From: Cordia subcordata
Lineage: Eukaryota > Streptophyta > Magnoliopsida > Boraginales > Cordiaceae
Assembly: GCA_028554755.1 (NCBI GenBank)
Contig: JAPTOF010000010.1
Location: 3,766,001 to 3,830,000, forward strand
Direction of reading: 5' to 3'
Length of the DNA: 64,000 nucleotides
Both the position numbers and the translations under genes were made by a program. Under the pieces are notes generated by a model that saw only the letters and a program-made list of their open reading frames with translations, was not told the DNA's origin and made no database searches. Below, one piece after another: positions 11,036-23,160 of the stretch (its first letter is position 1; the number at the start of each line of letters is the position of its first letter).

Positions 11036-11610
11036 TGCTAATCAGCACATAAAATATGGCAAATAGGCTCCGGCCTTGCCCATCTACATGTTAATTAGCA
11101 CATTCTTATAAAGTAAGGCAAACAAGCTCTAGCCTCGCCTATTTACGTGCTAATCAGCACATAAAATAAGGCAAATAGGCTCTTGCCTCGCCCATCTATG
11201 TGTTAATTAGCACGTTCTTATGAAGTAAGACAAATAGACTCCAGCCTCGCCCATCTACGTGCTAATCAGCACATAAAATAAGGCAAATAGGCTCCGGCCT
11301 TGCCCATCTACATGTTAATTAGCACGTTCTTATAAAGTAAGCAAACAGGCTCCGGTCTCGCCCATCTACGTGCTAATCAGCACATAAAATAAGGCAAATA
11401 GGCTCCTGCCTCGCCGGTCTACGTGTTAATTAGCACGTTCTTATGAAGTAAGACAAACAAGCTCTGGCCTCGCCCATCTACGTGCTAATCAGCATATTAA
11501 AAATAAGGAAAATAGGTTTCAGCCTTGCCAATGTACGTGCTAATCAACACATTCATGTAAAACAAGGCAAAAACAAGCTTCGGCCTCGCCCATAAACATG
11601 TTAAGCAGCA
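11036..11610. repeat. Dimeric higher-order tandem repeat
   Basis: Units of about 56 bp alternate between two types, one with GTGCTAATCAGCAC and one with GTTAATTAGCAC, forming dimers of about 112 bp. Dimer starts fall at 11036, 11148, 11260, 11371 and 11483, followed by monomers near 11538 and 11596. It lies inside the retrotransposon remnant, upstream of its 3' LTR. GCTAATCAGC in each unit is nearly palindromic. Confidence 0.9.
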
Positions 11611-12418
11611 TGTTCATACAACTATGACCCCTATCCGCATATACACTAACAAATGTTCCATAAGCACCTATGGGTCAGTAAGCACCCATATGTACCATCT
11701 AAGGTGCTTTTGAATACTGTAAGGCAAGTGCCATGATTCAAGCAGGATGTACGTAGTCTTAGAAACAATTGATCACTTATCACGCATAAAAGGTTTGTTA
11801 TAAGTGAAATAACTGGACAACTAACTCGAAGTCAATGCACAGACTTCTATTATAGGGCCTAGTTCCAACGAGCCTAATATTAATCTCAGCAAAGCAACCA
11901 AGGGGCTTAATGCCAACTATATACAATCGAAGTCAGAAACAGCATTGCTATCCACGTTGGTTTCGCTTGGCTGGAAAAGTGCTTAGTGCAGAAGGGTATG
12001 CACTAACTAAGGTATATAATGCATTCTGCTAAGATATACAAGGTACGTGCCTAAAGTGTGTATTGTACACTACTAAAGGGCGTAAAACATGCGAGTGTTT
12101 TGTATGCCGCTATGTTGCTAAGAGAAAGTACGCTGCTAAAGGGTGTCATGTATGCCACTATGTTATTAAGGGGTGTTATGTAGGCCGTTACGTTACTAAG
12201 AGGTGTCATGTACACCACTAAGGTGTGTAATATGCACGACTATGACGTGTGAGCCATTTGGTAAGTGCATATGCTGGCAAGGAGTAAGTGCGACTAGGAA
12301 CATAATATGCATATGTTACATGAAAAAGACAGATTAGCCGGGAATTTCCACTAGCTACTCATGACAACAACTACTCTCTAACTTGAATATTCTTCGACTT
12401 AAAGAGTGAGGGACAAAT

Positions 12419-13032
12419 TGTAGTAGCCAAAATTGGCCTGGCCCAAGGGCCGTTTATCGCGAAACACATAATAAGGCAACTGTGCCCCATTAATATTACG
12501 TGGCCCAAGAAAGTTCGTATGGGTCGCGCTTTGCAGGAAAAGACGCACTTAACACGCGTGATTTGCATAACCACGTATGACGTTATCCTAACCCTTCAAG
12601 ATAAGCACGTCAGTAGGTAGTATATCTTTCCAGATAGGTTCAATTTCATCTATATGATAACTAAGAAGTCTCTAGAGCACCTAAGAAGATACACAGTACC
12701 TATCCAATCAGATCAACATGATAAGAATGAAGCTATACAAGCCTCTACATCTGAGATGATTATAAAGACACCCCTCCAGGAGTGGCATGGGGTAGGGACA
12801 TTACACCCTTACCCTCATATACATCCAATTTCTCGGGTTCTCACCTAGCCTTCCTTTTATACAGGCCTTCCTTTTATATAACCTTAAATCCTTCTCTCCG
12901 ATAACTAACTTGGGCGTCAGAGTGTCTTTGGCTGGCATCACACCGGTGTCAAAGACTTGCCCGCCTTTCTCGCTTTCTATTTTGTAGGTTGGTAGTGCCC
13001 CGAGTTCGTGATTGTAGATTCTAGCGTCTACA
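12419..13032 (+). mobile_element. 3' LTR of the retrotransposon remnant
   Basis: A 614-bp LTR bounded by the inverted pair TGTAG (12419-12423) and CTACA (13028-13032). It is preceded by a purine-rich tract, as expected for a 3' LTR. The region GGGCGTCAGAGTGTCTTTGG near 12913 resembles the R/U5 part of the solo LTR at 5250-5799. Confidence 0.75.
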
Positions 13033-13669
13033 ATGAGGGTTTTTGAAACGGAAAATTTCTATCTCAAATTTCATCTTAAATCTACCTTGAGATAGAATTT
13101 TTCAAATTTGAGACGGAAAATCTAAAATTTTTTTGTAGAGAAGTTTTCCTAAGTGAGAAATGAATGCTGCAATATAGATTTTTATAGCTTGTCCTGTTTG
13201 TTTGCAATACTTTAGGCCTGTTTGGATTGGCTTTTTTTAAAGAAAAAAACATTTTTTTTCCTAAAAAATGTTACATGAAATTTGAAATAACTATTTGATT
13301 TGACTTCTAAAAAAGTTAAAACTCTGAAAAAAAAACTCAAATACAGTTTTTTTAAAAAATCAAAAATTTCAACTTTTCAAAAAAAAATTATTTTTTAAAA
13401 ATTATTAAAAAAAATACTTTTAAAAAAAGTCAATTCAAATACGTCTTTTTCTTTTAGCCGAAAGGGAGAAGACTCCCAGATGTTTTATTCATGCTCAAAA
13501 AACAAGTACATCATTAGGGGACACCACTCCCCCGTACACAAGAATTCGCGAATACAACGCAAATACCATAAGAAAAAATCTGCGCACTAAAGAATCCTGA
13601 CCAACAAGCACAATCTGTCACAGCAACTGAACGATGGATGCAATACTTGAACTTAATCAAGCACCAAAG
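13033..13669. mobile_element. Nested small insertions: CACTA-type end, MITE and LINE tail
   Basis: Three pieces separate the LTR from the resumed TPS-flank homology. About 13033-13137 is rich in GAGACGGAAAATTT motifs and ends TTTTTTTGTAG, like the termini of CACTA-type elements. About 13215-13445 begins GGCCTGTTTGGATTGGC and is a Tourist-like AT-rich MITE. About 13447-13668 reads on the minus strand as a 5'-truncated LINE 3' end (CTTCTCCCTTTCGGCTAAAAG followed by an A-rich tail). TPS B has none of these at the matching place. Confidence 0.5.
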
Positions 13670-14760
13670 AAACATATAAAACGTATAACATACATGTTAG
13701 TAAGAAACACTTACATTGTTAATTAATTTAGAACAATAATTTCAAGTTTGGAGCCTAAGGGTGAAATCAGTTTTGTTTTTGTATTTGAGGTCCCAAAACA
13801 GAACTAGCTAGTTAATTGGATATCAAAAATCATAAACCTAGCCAAATTTTGAATAATCGGGTTCAAGTTTTGGGTTTTATTTTCTTTATTTCTTTTTTAT
13901 TTTTCTTGGGCTAATTATTAGATCATATTGTACTAATTTAGACTAAATTGAATACATGTATTAAAAATTGAATAAAAATTATTATGAAAAGTTGAAATTC
14001 ACTTAAATTATATTAAAATCTTATGTAGAAAAATAAAAAAATAAAAAAATAAAAAATAAAATTTCTTTTGAGATCAGGGCGCACCCTCATCTCTATTTTC
14101 CTTCCGCCACTGGACACCAACATTAGGAACCGAGACTCTACAAGAGTCATTACTCAGAATCTTCCCAAGTCGAGACGAGAATTTGCCGAGTCATTGGATA
14201 GGCGCAGGCGCGCAGCTGCCTTCCCCTATTGGCCTCACCGACCAAGAGCATTAAGGCCTTGTTTGAATTGATTTTTTTTTTTTTCAAAAAAGAAAAGCAC
14301 TTTTTTTTTGAAAAAAATATTTTTTTTCCAATAACTATTAAGTTTGGTTTTTAAAAAAGTTAAAACTTTGAATAAAACTCAATATAATTCTTTTAAAAAA
14401 TAAAATTTTTAGCTTTTTTAAAAAATTTTTTAAAAAAAATCATTTAAAAGCATACTTTAAAAAAAAATCAATCCAAACGAATCTTAAATGGATCATATGG
14501 TGCGGCGGCTCATCTATCACAGAAAGGTAAAACACTCGAAAGCTACATGGGTGGAGACGTCGTCGAGTGCACAATGTAATTGGCGCTTTCGTTGATAAAC
14601 AACACTTTGAGGAAAATTGTTGATAGTGTTAAGATGTATAGTATTGGCTAATTGTAAATTTTGACTAATTCAGACAATGCATGGGTTTTGCTTCCCACCT
14701 TTCGTAATGTTTTAAGGTGAAACGAAATGATACTTGGTGATTTAGCAAAAAAAAAAAATG
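13670..14760. repeat. Duplicated TPS downstream flank (A copy)
   Basis: Aligns with 31530-32640 downstream of TPS B, including a shared MITE and the GAGATCAGGGCGCACCCTCA block. This shows that A once had a 3' end like that of B, and that exons 4-7 were lost later. Confidence 0.75.
14252..14487. mobile_element. Tourist-like MITE in the A flank
   Basis: A 230-bp element (14255-14484), GGCCTTGTTTGAATTG at the start and CAATCCAAACGAATCT at the end, flanked by TAA. The matching copy downstream of TPS B is at 32069-32297, so it was present before the flank was duplicated. Confidence 0.7.
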
Positions 14761-16446
14761 AAGGGTATATTTCACGTTACTCTCTTATTATATGAAAAAA
14801 ATATCATATTGCTCTCTTATATTTTTAAAACTTGAGATTATCTCGTTCTGTTTTTTAAAATGTATCAAACTCTTCCTTACCGTTGGTTAAAGAGTAACAT
14901 CATTAAATATAACCTTCAAATGACCACTTTGGGCCTGAAATAAACTAAAGTAGATCCCATTATCTTCTTCTTCTTTGATCGATCAAAGCAACCCATTAAC
15001 CCAAATATAGCAGTGACCTAACCCAACCATTCACATCGAACCAGGCCATTAATCTCCGATAAGCTTCCATCAAAATGATCCTCGACTCAGCAAATAGCTG
15101 TATCATCACCATCCACCATAACAGCCACGGAGGTGACCCAAAAACTCCTCCCCGGCACCTTCTCCAACATCCTCTCACAATGCTACGGGTATCAAAATAG
15201 GTCTGAGGTTGATTCATACCGCCATACTCAATGTATCAAGAATTAATCACGATTATTCCCGAACTTCTTAAGACAAGATTGAATAATCATTGAAATTAGC
15301 AAGGTACCGTATCCAAAAATATCATCCGAAAACATTCTCGTTCGTTAACTTCCCTACTAATGTAAAAAGAATGACTTTTTTTTGCAGCTCTATTCATGTG
15401 TTGGTCGTCAGGGCAATGTGGTCTTTTAGCATTCTTTCTCTCTCTCTTTTTTTTTTCCTTTTTTTTTTTGGTGGCTTTGGACATTATTTTGTCTTTGCTT
15501 GTTGAAGATTAGTACGCAACATATAGTGGGTAAAATCTTGTAAAGTTTGTTTTCTCAATGAAATTACGTTTTGACCAAAAATTAGATAAATAAATATGCC
15601 TTTTTACTTTTGAACTTTTAAATTTTTTCTATTTCAAGTTGAAAAAAATTAATTTAAAAAAAATTTTTGAGGTCACATTTTTTAACTTCTAGAGCTGAAA
15701 AACTAGTAAGTTGATCATTAAAATCATAAAACCTTTTTTGATATTTGGTTTCCGTTTTTTTTGAGTTCAAGTTTTGATTTTAGATTTTTTTTATTTTTTA
15801 AATGTATTGTGCTAATTAAGATTAAATTCGAAAATAGATAGATTTGTTAAATCTATTTTGTTTAACTTAGAATAATTTTGAAAATAAATATCAAATGTTG
15901 AACAAAAATAAAAATAAAAAGTTTAAATTAACTTAATTACAATTATCTAAATTCAAAGAACTATTCGATCTTTCCAAATTATATGAAGAATAAGGAAAAA
16001 AAGGAATAAGAAACTTGCGATTTTTGGCCATCCAAAGGACATTTTCGACAAAATAAAAGGTAAAATGAGTAAAAATGTTAAAGTAGCTGCATTTCTAACA
16101 CGTGTGAGCAAGGGTAACTCAATAAATTTGAGGGCCTAAAGTGAAAATTAAATATGAGACCTTTTATAAATTTTATTTAAAATTTATTTATTTTTAGTGT
16201 TTTAGGTTGCAAAGTGACTAATTAAATTGTTATAATCAATTCTTCTAATATTTCTTTTTCAATTAATATTATAGCTAACCTAGTTAGAGGGTATTTGGAT
16301 TAGCTTATGAAAGAACTACTTAAAGAAAAAGAAAAGAAAATTGATTGGATGATTATGCTCAATGAGAAAAAAAAATTGATTGAGATAATGATAAAAAAAA
16401 GAATAATATGATATGAAATAATGAATTTTAAGAAATTGATCAATGT
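14761..16446. other. Intergenic, no recognised gene
   Basis: AT-rich sequence. A GC-richer piece at about 15000-15220 is open on the minus strand for 73 codons but matches no family I know. The rest shows only T-rich runs and degenerate repeats. Confidence 0.45.
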
Positions 16447-17425
16447 AGGGACCTTATATCATGGTCCCTCATAAGGTGTTCTTTCATCATGTATTGTTCT
16501 CTTCTTTTGCGTGAACAGTATGTGTTAATGTTCACGCACAGTATATATTTGTTTACTATCCTATATCCATTTATTCACTGACTATTTGTTTACTACCCCA
16601 CAACTATTTGTTCATTACTCCACAACTATTTGTTCATTAATTTTCATATATACATCAAATATTTGTTCATTACCCATAACTACTTGTTCACTTCTCACAC
16701 ACATAGACACACAAATACATATACGTTTATTTGTTCACTAGTTCATATATATTTGTTCACCAATTTGTATATATTTGTTTACTATTCCACATATATTTGT
16801 TCACCACTCTCTTACATATATACACATACACAAATACATCAAATATTTGTTCACTATCTCATAATTATTTTTTCATGACTTATATATATATATATCAAAT
16901 ATTTGTCCGTTACCTATAACTATTTGTTCACCCTATATGTATGCATACTTGAAGGTAAGGCGGATTTTAATGGTGGATTGAGCTTGGTGTGTCCAAGCAT
17001 TGTGTGGGAGATACGGTCAAAATTACAATGAGAAGAGGAAGAAATTGGTAATTACGATGCGGTGAGATGCCGGAATCTTCACCGGCATGAGGAAGAAGAC
17101 AACGGGCTTTAATGGTGAATCGACACCTAGGAGGTTTTCTTAAACATAGTACACATTATTGCGATCAGCAAAGTAAGACAAATTTTATGGTAGTCATTAT
17201 TCGGCGTGAACGGTGATGTCTTTGGTGAAGTAAAGAAGAAAATAAGAGAAAAAGAAAGAGGCGACAAGAGAGAAGACGAAGAGAGAGAAAGGAGAGGAGA
17301 GAGAGAGAAAGAGAAGCACGTTCTTTTGATCCGTTGAGCTGTTTTCTATTTTTTAAAAAAAGGGTGAAGAAGCATGATATTTAGTGAAAGAACACCTTGT
17401 GAGGGACCATTATATAATTTGTGAA
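16447..17425. mobile_element. Terminal-inverted-repeat element with internal TTTGTTCA minisatellite
   Basis: The ends carry a long inverted repeat: GGTCCCTCATAAGGTGTTCT near 16463 and, inverted, GGTCCCTCACAAGGTGTTCT near 17393-17412. Between about 16545 and 16935 the motif ATTTGTTCACTAC recurs every 12-40 bp. A relative in reverse orientation is at 47150-47932. No transposase frame is visible, so it is non-autonomous. Confidence 0.65.
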
Positions 17426-17872
17426 TCAATGAACTTGTTCTATAAGGAACTAACCAAAGCATAATTAGAGAGAAAGTAGGGATAATGGAGAATTAATAGT
17501 GATAAAATTATTATTTGATGGTGAGAGATGAGATATATCAGGGACTAGTGGGGATTTTTTTTGTTGTTACTTATTTATTTTTTGTTAAAAAGTTCAATCT
17601 AGTATAATTTGTAATGAAATAGCATAAATTTATTTATTTTTTCTATAAATTATAAACTATAATTTTTAAAATTGGGACCTAATAGTTTTGGGGGCCTAAA
17701 GCCTTTGCTTACTTGTTTTAACTTTGAGTCACCCTTGAGTGTGACTAAAATTTCGCAAAAAATTTAACGAAAGGGAGTCACATGATAAATTTCAAAAAAG
17801 ATAGAAGGAGGCAATTGAAATTTTGAGAATATAGCAAGTAACGTGATACTTTTACATAATGCATTACTAATG

Positions 17873-18266
17873 TTGTGTTTGTTTACAGCTTATCATAAGC
17901 ATCTTATCTTATTTCATATCTTATGTCAAAAAGCATATTTGTTTTGGGCTTTTGATAAGATACTTATTTTAAAATAGCTTATTTGTAGAGTAAAAATTTA
18001 AGCAAGGCCCATGCATCTTATATCTTATTTGAGACATGTTTGGAATTTTCGAAAGTTTAATGAAACTTTTCTTTCCATCAATACCCTCATGTTTTAAGGC
18101 ATTATTAGATGTTTCAGAGCATTTTGGTCAATTCAGCTAATTTTAATATTTTAGATTAACTAATAAGCCTTTTACACCAAACAATCTTATTACATCAAAC
18201 ACTTATTTTTTATAAGATGCTTATCAAATTTAGATTTCAGATAGGATTATCCCAAACAGACCATAA
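17873..18266. mobile_element. MITE-like foldback element
   Basis: Opens with GTGTTTGTTTACAGCTTATC and closes with CCCAAACAGACCATAA. Internal TTATCATAAGCATCTTATC blocks face their complements near 18210. It lies immediately upstream of the TPS X promoter block. Target duplication is uncertain. Confidence 0.45.
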
Positions 18267-18551
18267 GTACTTGTTGGCTATCCATTTCGTATTTATCATC
18301 ATCTCGTACTTATCGATCATGACAACTCTTAACCTTATTCTGACACCGATATTTCCATCTAATCTAGGTTTAAAGTCTATATATATACCTAACCATTGAA
18401 ATAGACGGAGAACTAATTTTTTAAATACAAAATTTTAAGACAAAGTTTCACCTAACCCTATGCAAAAATGAGAACACAAATTGCAAGGGAGCAGAGCTTT
18501 TGGTTCACACAACTAAGCAAGTAGGGTATTCTGATTTGACGACAGCTAAGT

Positions 18552-19152
18552 TACTTATAATTCTGAAGTTGTTCGCCGCTCTGCTAATTTTCATCCAAGT
18601 ATTTGGGCAGATTATTTTCTTTCTTATGATTCTAATCTCCCGGTAAAGGAGATTTTTCAGTTCTGTTGACATTTCATCAACTTGTAATTACATTAAATAA
18701 TATATGAAGTTAAACATAATCATATGTTTTTCACTAATGGGAAACATATACGTTTCTCAATAATTCATTTTAGCGTTTAGGGTTTAACTTGATCAATTTG
18801 TGAGTAAACTAGTCAGTGAGTTAATTAAGCTGCTACTGTGCTGATTTACCAAAATTCCTTGTTCTTTGGCCAGGAAGTTCATATTCGTGAAGAAGAGGAG
18901 CTTTAACAACCTAAAGAAGCGGGAAGAAGATGCTACAATTAGCACCTGAAAAGTCCTTGCAAAAACTAAACTTGATTGATACAATCCAACGTCCAGGGAT
19001 GGCTTACCATTTTGAAAAAGAGATTGAAGCATCATTAGATTATGCATACAAAACCTATCACAAATTCATCAAAGAACATGCCAATGACGACCTCTATAGT
19101 GTAGCTCTTCGTTTCCGCTTACTTAGACAGCAAGGATATCTTGTCTTCTATA
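18552..19152 (+). pseudogene. TPS X: terpene synthase pseudogene, exons 1-2 only
   Basis: Exon 1 remnant at about 18552-18642 keeps [15 protein letters not shown], but the start codon and first codons found in the other copies are gone. Exon 2 at 18874-19152 has an in-frame stop early on (LQQ is read as L-stop-Q, near 18902), a one-base deletion about 25 bp further on, and its donor GT is changed to GC (19153-19154). The upstream promoter block is recognisable from about 18270, and TATATATA occurs at 18378-18385. About 340 bp into intron 2 the sequence is replaced by a minus-strand LINE, and exons 3-7 are not found. Confidence 0.9.
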
Positions 19153-19702
19153 GCAAGTCTTAAGTACAATAAATAAATTAAACAAATTAATTTCTACGAA
19201 TTTAAACTTTTGGATGGGGCAATAACTCTGTCATGATATTTTGGTAGGCCAAGTCATGGCTGGTTCGAGTTTCAGCCACATCTCTCACATTCAAAAAACA
19301 TTAATACCATTCACATGCAATATCAAGGCATGTTAAATTATAACAAATAAATATAATTCACTCTACCTTTTAAACTTAAGCTTTTAAACGAGGTGAACAA
19401 TCTCCTCTTTACATAGAAGTAAGATTTTAGATTAGGTGATAACTCTTTGAGTAAATACGTATTGATTCATTGCTTATATATTCATTTTTTTAATAAAGGG
19501 TAACGATGGATTACAACTAAATCAGCCTGGTGAGGTGACTCCTCTATTATCCTTGCTAAGAATTCTCCTTAATTATTGAGGTGGATCATTGAAAAGATGA
19601 GTTCTTAATGATAGTTGCAGTCCATGATTGGCTATCCAATCAGCGTTGTTGTTAGCCTCCTGGTACATAATGCTTTAGCGAGAAACCTTGCCATTCTGCC
19701 AT

Positions 19703-20008
19703 TTATTTCTTACTAGCTTCAACCATTGGTTTTAACTCATTACTTGGGGTATTTCTCCCATGAATCCAACCTGCCAAGATCCTTGAATCCGTCTCAAGTT
19801 CTAGGTTATGAATTCCATGTTGCTTTACTATTCTCAAGCCTTTGAATAAAGCTCTTGCCTCAGCTGTGTTGTTTGAGGTCCATCCCATGTTTATCGCGAA
19901 ACCCATTATCCACTTGCCTTGTTCGTTTTTGAAAACACATCTTGCTCCCGCTAAACCTAGGTTCCATCCATCTATGTTAAGTTTCCATCTTTCTTTCGGA
20001 GGTGACAA
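19703..20008 (-). pseudogene. LINE RNase H domain fragment
   Basis: 101 codons of an RVT_3-type RNase H: a first strand with KLNIDGWN (the catalytic Asp is present), NNTAEARALFKGL with the catalytic Glu, and LELETDSRILAGWI with the next Asp. This domain is typical of plant L1 lineages that gained a C-terminal RNase H. Confidence 0.85.
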
Positions 20009-21065
20009 GCTAATAATCTTTCAATCTATAGACCTTAGCAACCTTCTCATGTCTCTTATTTTCCCCGCGTCGTTCAATTTCTTTACATAGTTGGTGATCT
20101 GCAGACATTTCATTTGTAGTGGAATTTCCCTTCCCTTGAATACCCTCTTATTTCTCCACCTCTACATCCACCAAAGTGTGATAATAAAGGTGACATTCCA
20201 GTGTTTATCCCTGACATTTCCCGCTAACCAGTCCTTCTATGGCATTCTTTTGAAAACAATATGGTCTTTGTTGTGTTAAGGGCATTTTTCATATGTCAAG
20301 TGTTACCTTACACTCTCTAAAAAGATGCTCTTCCGTCTCTGTAAAGCACTCGCAATTTGTACATAGTTGGTCATTGCTTATCCCTCTCTAGCTGAGATTA
20401 GCCTTGCTAGGTATCCTTTAGTATGTCAGTTGCCAAGTGAACTAATAAGCATCTCTAAAGGCGTTTAATGGACCACAAGACATCCCAACAAAAACTCATA
20501 TCAGCCACCTATCCTTTAAGCATTCTCATTACTGAAGCAATTGAGAACAATCCGCTAGGTTCATCCGTCCAGATTAGGAAATCGTTGTTTCCTTCATTGT
20601 TAATTGCTCTAGTGCTCACAATTTGCATTAATCTTGTCAAGGAGAGTTGATTCTGTAATAGGGTCCAACTCTAATTATCGTCGTTTTGAAGGTACCATGA
20701 AATTTTCCATTGGAGCTGATCTTCTGGGATGTTGTATGGAGCCTTATTTTCTAGTGGTCCATCTCCTACCCACCAGTCCTGCCAGAAACGAATCCTCGTA
20801 CCATTGCGAATCATCTATTTGAGCCCTCTTTTAAGCAACTCCCTTCCCTTTAGAATATTTTTTCACACTCGTTACTCTGTCGATTTCTCTTTGTAAGTCA
20901 TGAAATCTTCTTGAAAGTACTTGTCGCGCATAACCTTAACCCACTGCAGCTCCGGCTCGTTCAACACCTTCCATCCTAGCTTGGCTTGGAACGTTTCATT
21001 TACTACTTTAGTGTCACGCATTCCCATGCTACCGTACCTTCCTCCTTTGGTTTGCAGAGTGTCTC

Positions 21066-21769
21066 CTATGAAAGCCAGTGTATTCTCCTCTTTTCTTGAT
21101 CTGATCCCCATATAAAGTTCCTTTGGATCCTGTCCACCTCACTGCACGTCTGTGCAGGTATCACGGTAGTATGCATGGCATAGGATGGGATTGCTGCCAA
21201 GACTGACTTTGCTAATGTAACTCTAGCAAAAGATAGCGTCTTTCTCTTCCATCTTGCAAGTTTCATTTGCACTTTAGATACAATTATTTTTATATGTATC
21301 TTTATTGGCTCAATCCTGATGGATTTGCATTCCTAGGTAGTTTCTTAGCGTCTGTTCTAGTTTGAAACCGCACTGTAAGCTCAACATTTTGGCAGTGCAA
21401 CCGTCTACATTCTTTGACACCATCATACTAGATTTTTCCACATTGAAACTTTGTCTGGATTTCGTGCAAAACTCTTCAAGAATGTCTTGTATCACTTTCA
21501 CTTGCTCCATCGTGGCCTCTACAAAAAGAAGCATGTCGTCAACAAAAAATAAATGTGAAAGACCCACCCCTTTCGCCCCATCTTAATATTTGCTTCCATG
21601 CTCCATCCTTAACGGCCTTAGAGATTCTTTGGACTAGCCTTTCAATACACAAGATAAAGATATACGACAATAGTGGATCCCTTTGCTGTATGCCGCACGA
21701 GGAGGTGAATGGTTTCAAAGGTTCCCCATTCCATAAAAGTTTGACTGAGGCTATCGATAAGGAAGACAT
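21066..21769 (-). pseudogene. LINE ORF2 reverse transcriptase fragment
   Basis: Minus-strand frames 21769-21539, 21567-21310 and 21272-21066. They contain a degraded form of the GDPLSPY motif (QRDPLLSY), the catalytic FVDD box (normally FADD), and the LSFARVTLAKSVLAAIPSY block that follows the polymerase core. A downstream piece (21111-20872) carries the GWKVLNEP-type segment before the zf-RVT region. Several frameshifts and stops are present. Confidence 0.85.
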
Positions 21770-22019
21770 TATAAGGAAAATCCAACTGCTAGGTAGTCTA
21801 AGCTGTCAATGTATCTGCAATATAAAGCTCCAACTGTACTTTCGTTGTAGTGCCCTTTGAATCCTCTAAATTCTAGCAAGAACACGCCTCTTATTCCTCA
21901 AATTATTACCAAACGTCTGTCTATTCCAATCTTGTAGGCTCTCAACCATATGCCTAAGCCTGGTATGGATTTCTTCTTCACCTACATTCCACTTCTGCTC
22001 TTTGAAACTGTTAAAGCCA

Positions 22020-22775
22020 TCATGCGTTGTCCATGCTGTCTCGAATTTGAAAGGTTTGGTGGCAACATGCTGCTTCAAGGCAAATTAAAATCGGGTTATG
22101 ATCCGAGTTAATACGAGGTAAATGATTCACCTCAACACCAGGAAAATTGGATAGCCATCCTGAGTTGGCATAAGCCCTATCAAGCTTTTCCAATATCCAT
22201 TGTCCGGAGTCCCAGGAGTTTGACCATGTAAACCATGGTCCCTCAAAGCCTAAGTTTATGAGATTGCAATCATTAACCCTTGCAGCAAACTTCACCATCT
22301 GTTGAGTGACACCTCCTACTCCTCTTTGCTTATCATCTGGGTGACCAACTTGATTAAAGTCGCCTGTTATCAACCAGGGCTTTGTCCATCTTGTTGTTGC
22401 ACGTTGAGTACTTCTCAAAGTACGTCCCGAATTTTTGCATCCGGGCCAGCTTATACGACAGAAAATAACCATAGAGATTGCCTCCTCCATTGTACTGAAA
22501 CATTCACTTGCAGAAAGGAACTCAACTGTCAAGATCTCTTCGTTCTAGAGTGACCAAATCCCTCCTGTAAAACCTTTGGCCTTCACACTCGTAGATCTTG
22601 AGAAAAGGAGCCTTAAGATTGTATGTTGGGCCTTCTCCCCACTTATTCGTCGTTCCATGATCACCAAGATTGTAGGATTAAATTTGCTGGTCATGTCCTT
22701 GAACACTTTGCCAAAACCTTTCTTACCCGCTCCACCACGGTCCCACATAATTATATTGGGAAGTGTTATCATCAA
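22020..22775 (-). pseudogene. LINE ORF2 endonuclease (EEP) fragment
   Basis: Minus-strand frames 22775-22545 and 22532-22020 hold the start of an exonuclease-endonuclease-phosphatase domain. It includes a WDRGGAG form of the usual WNCRGAG motif, the GDFNQ metal/phosphate motif, FTWSN, LDRAY and the catalytic SDHNPIL. A frameshift separates the halves. This domain nicks the target DNA in intact elements. Confidence 0.85.
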
Positions 22776-23160
22776 ATAAAGTAAACGAAAACCCTTGGGA
22801 CGACGCGAAGTAACTATGCCGAGATCAAGGAAATCATCCCTGACCTTGGCTCACTTCGACCTCTATACCTTGAGGTTGTCTAACCTCGGCATCTTGATCC
22901 TCATGCTGCTCAGGTTTAGTCCCTTCACGATGTTTAGGTGGTATAATTTGGGGCAATAAATCCAGGTTCTATGCTACAGGTGGTGGAAAGTGATCTGGGG
23001 GCTTAAATTGCTCTTCAATCAGCATCCTAGGACCATTCCCCATCACCTCTTTCGCTGAACTGCCTCCCTCCAGGCCTGCATTGAAAACTTTGATCTGTTC
23101 AAAATTTACTACTTGCACTACTTCATGCCCTTCTTTCTCCTTGCCATGATATGCCTTATT

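Larger units (their letters stand above)
11030..13032 (+). mobile_element. LTR-retrotransposon remnant replacing TPS A exons 4-7
   Basis: Homology with TPS B intron 3 stops near 11030 and retroelement sequence begins: a dimeric tandem repeat, a second short-repeat region (about 12060-12240, with the core CTAAGGGGTGT), a purine-rich tract at about 12401-12413 that can serve as a polypurine primer, then a complete LTR. No gag/pol frame and no 5' LTR are seen, so this is the 3' end of a larger element. No target duplication was found around it. Confidence 0.7.

Noticed and set aside
11036..11610. Regularly spaced repeats resembling a CRISPR array
   Set aside because: The intervening segments are themselves repeat variants, the genome is a plant, and the block lies in a retrotransposon. 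It is a dimeric tandem repeat.
14996..15217. 73-codon minus-strand frame rich in Trp and Arg
   Set aside because: No recognisable family, short, no supporting structure.
16630..16919. Open frames of 62-82 codons rich in Tyr, Ile, His and Phe
   Set aside because: Generated by the ATTTGTTCA minisatellite and TA repeats. No conserved domain.
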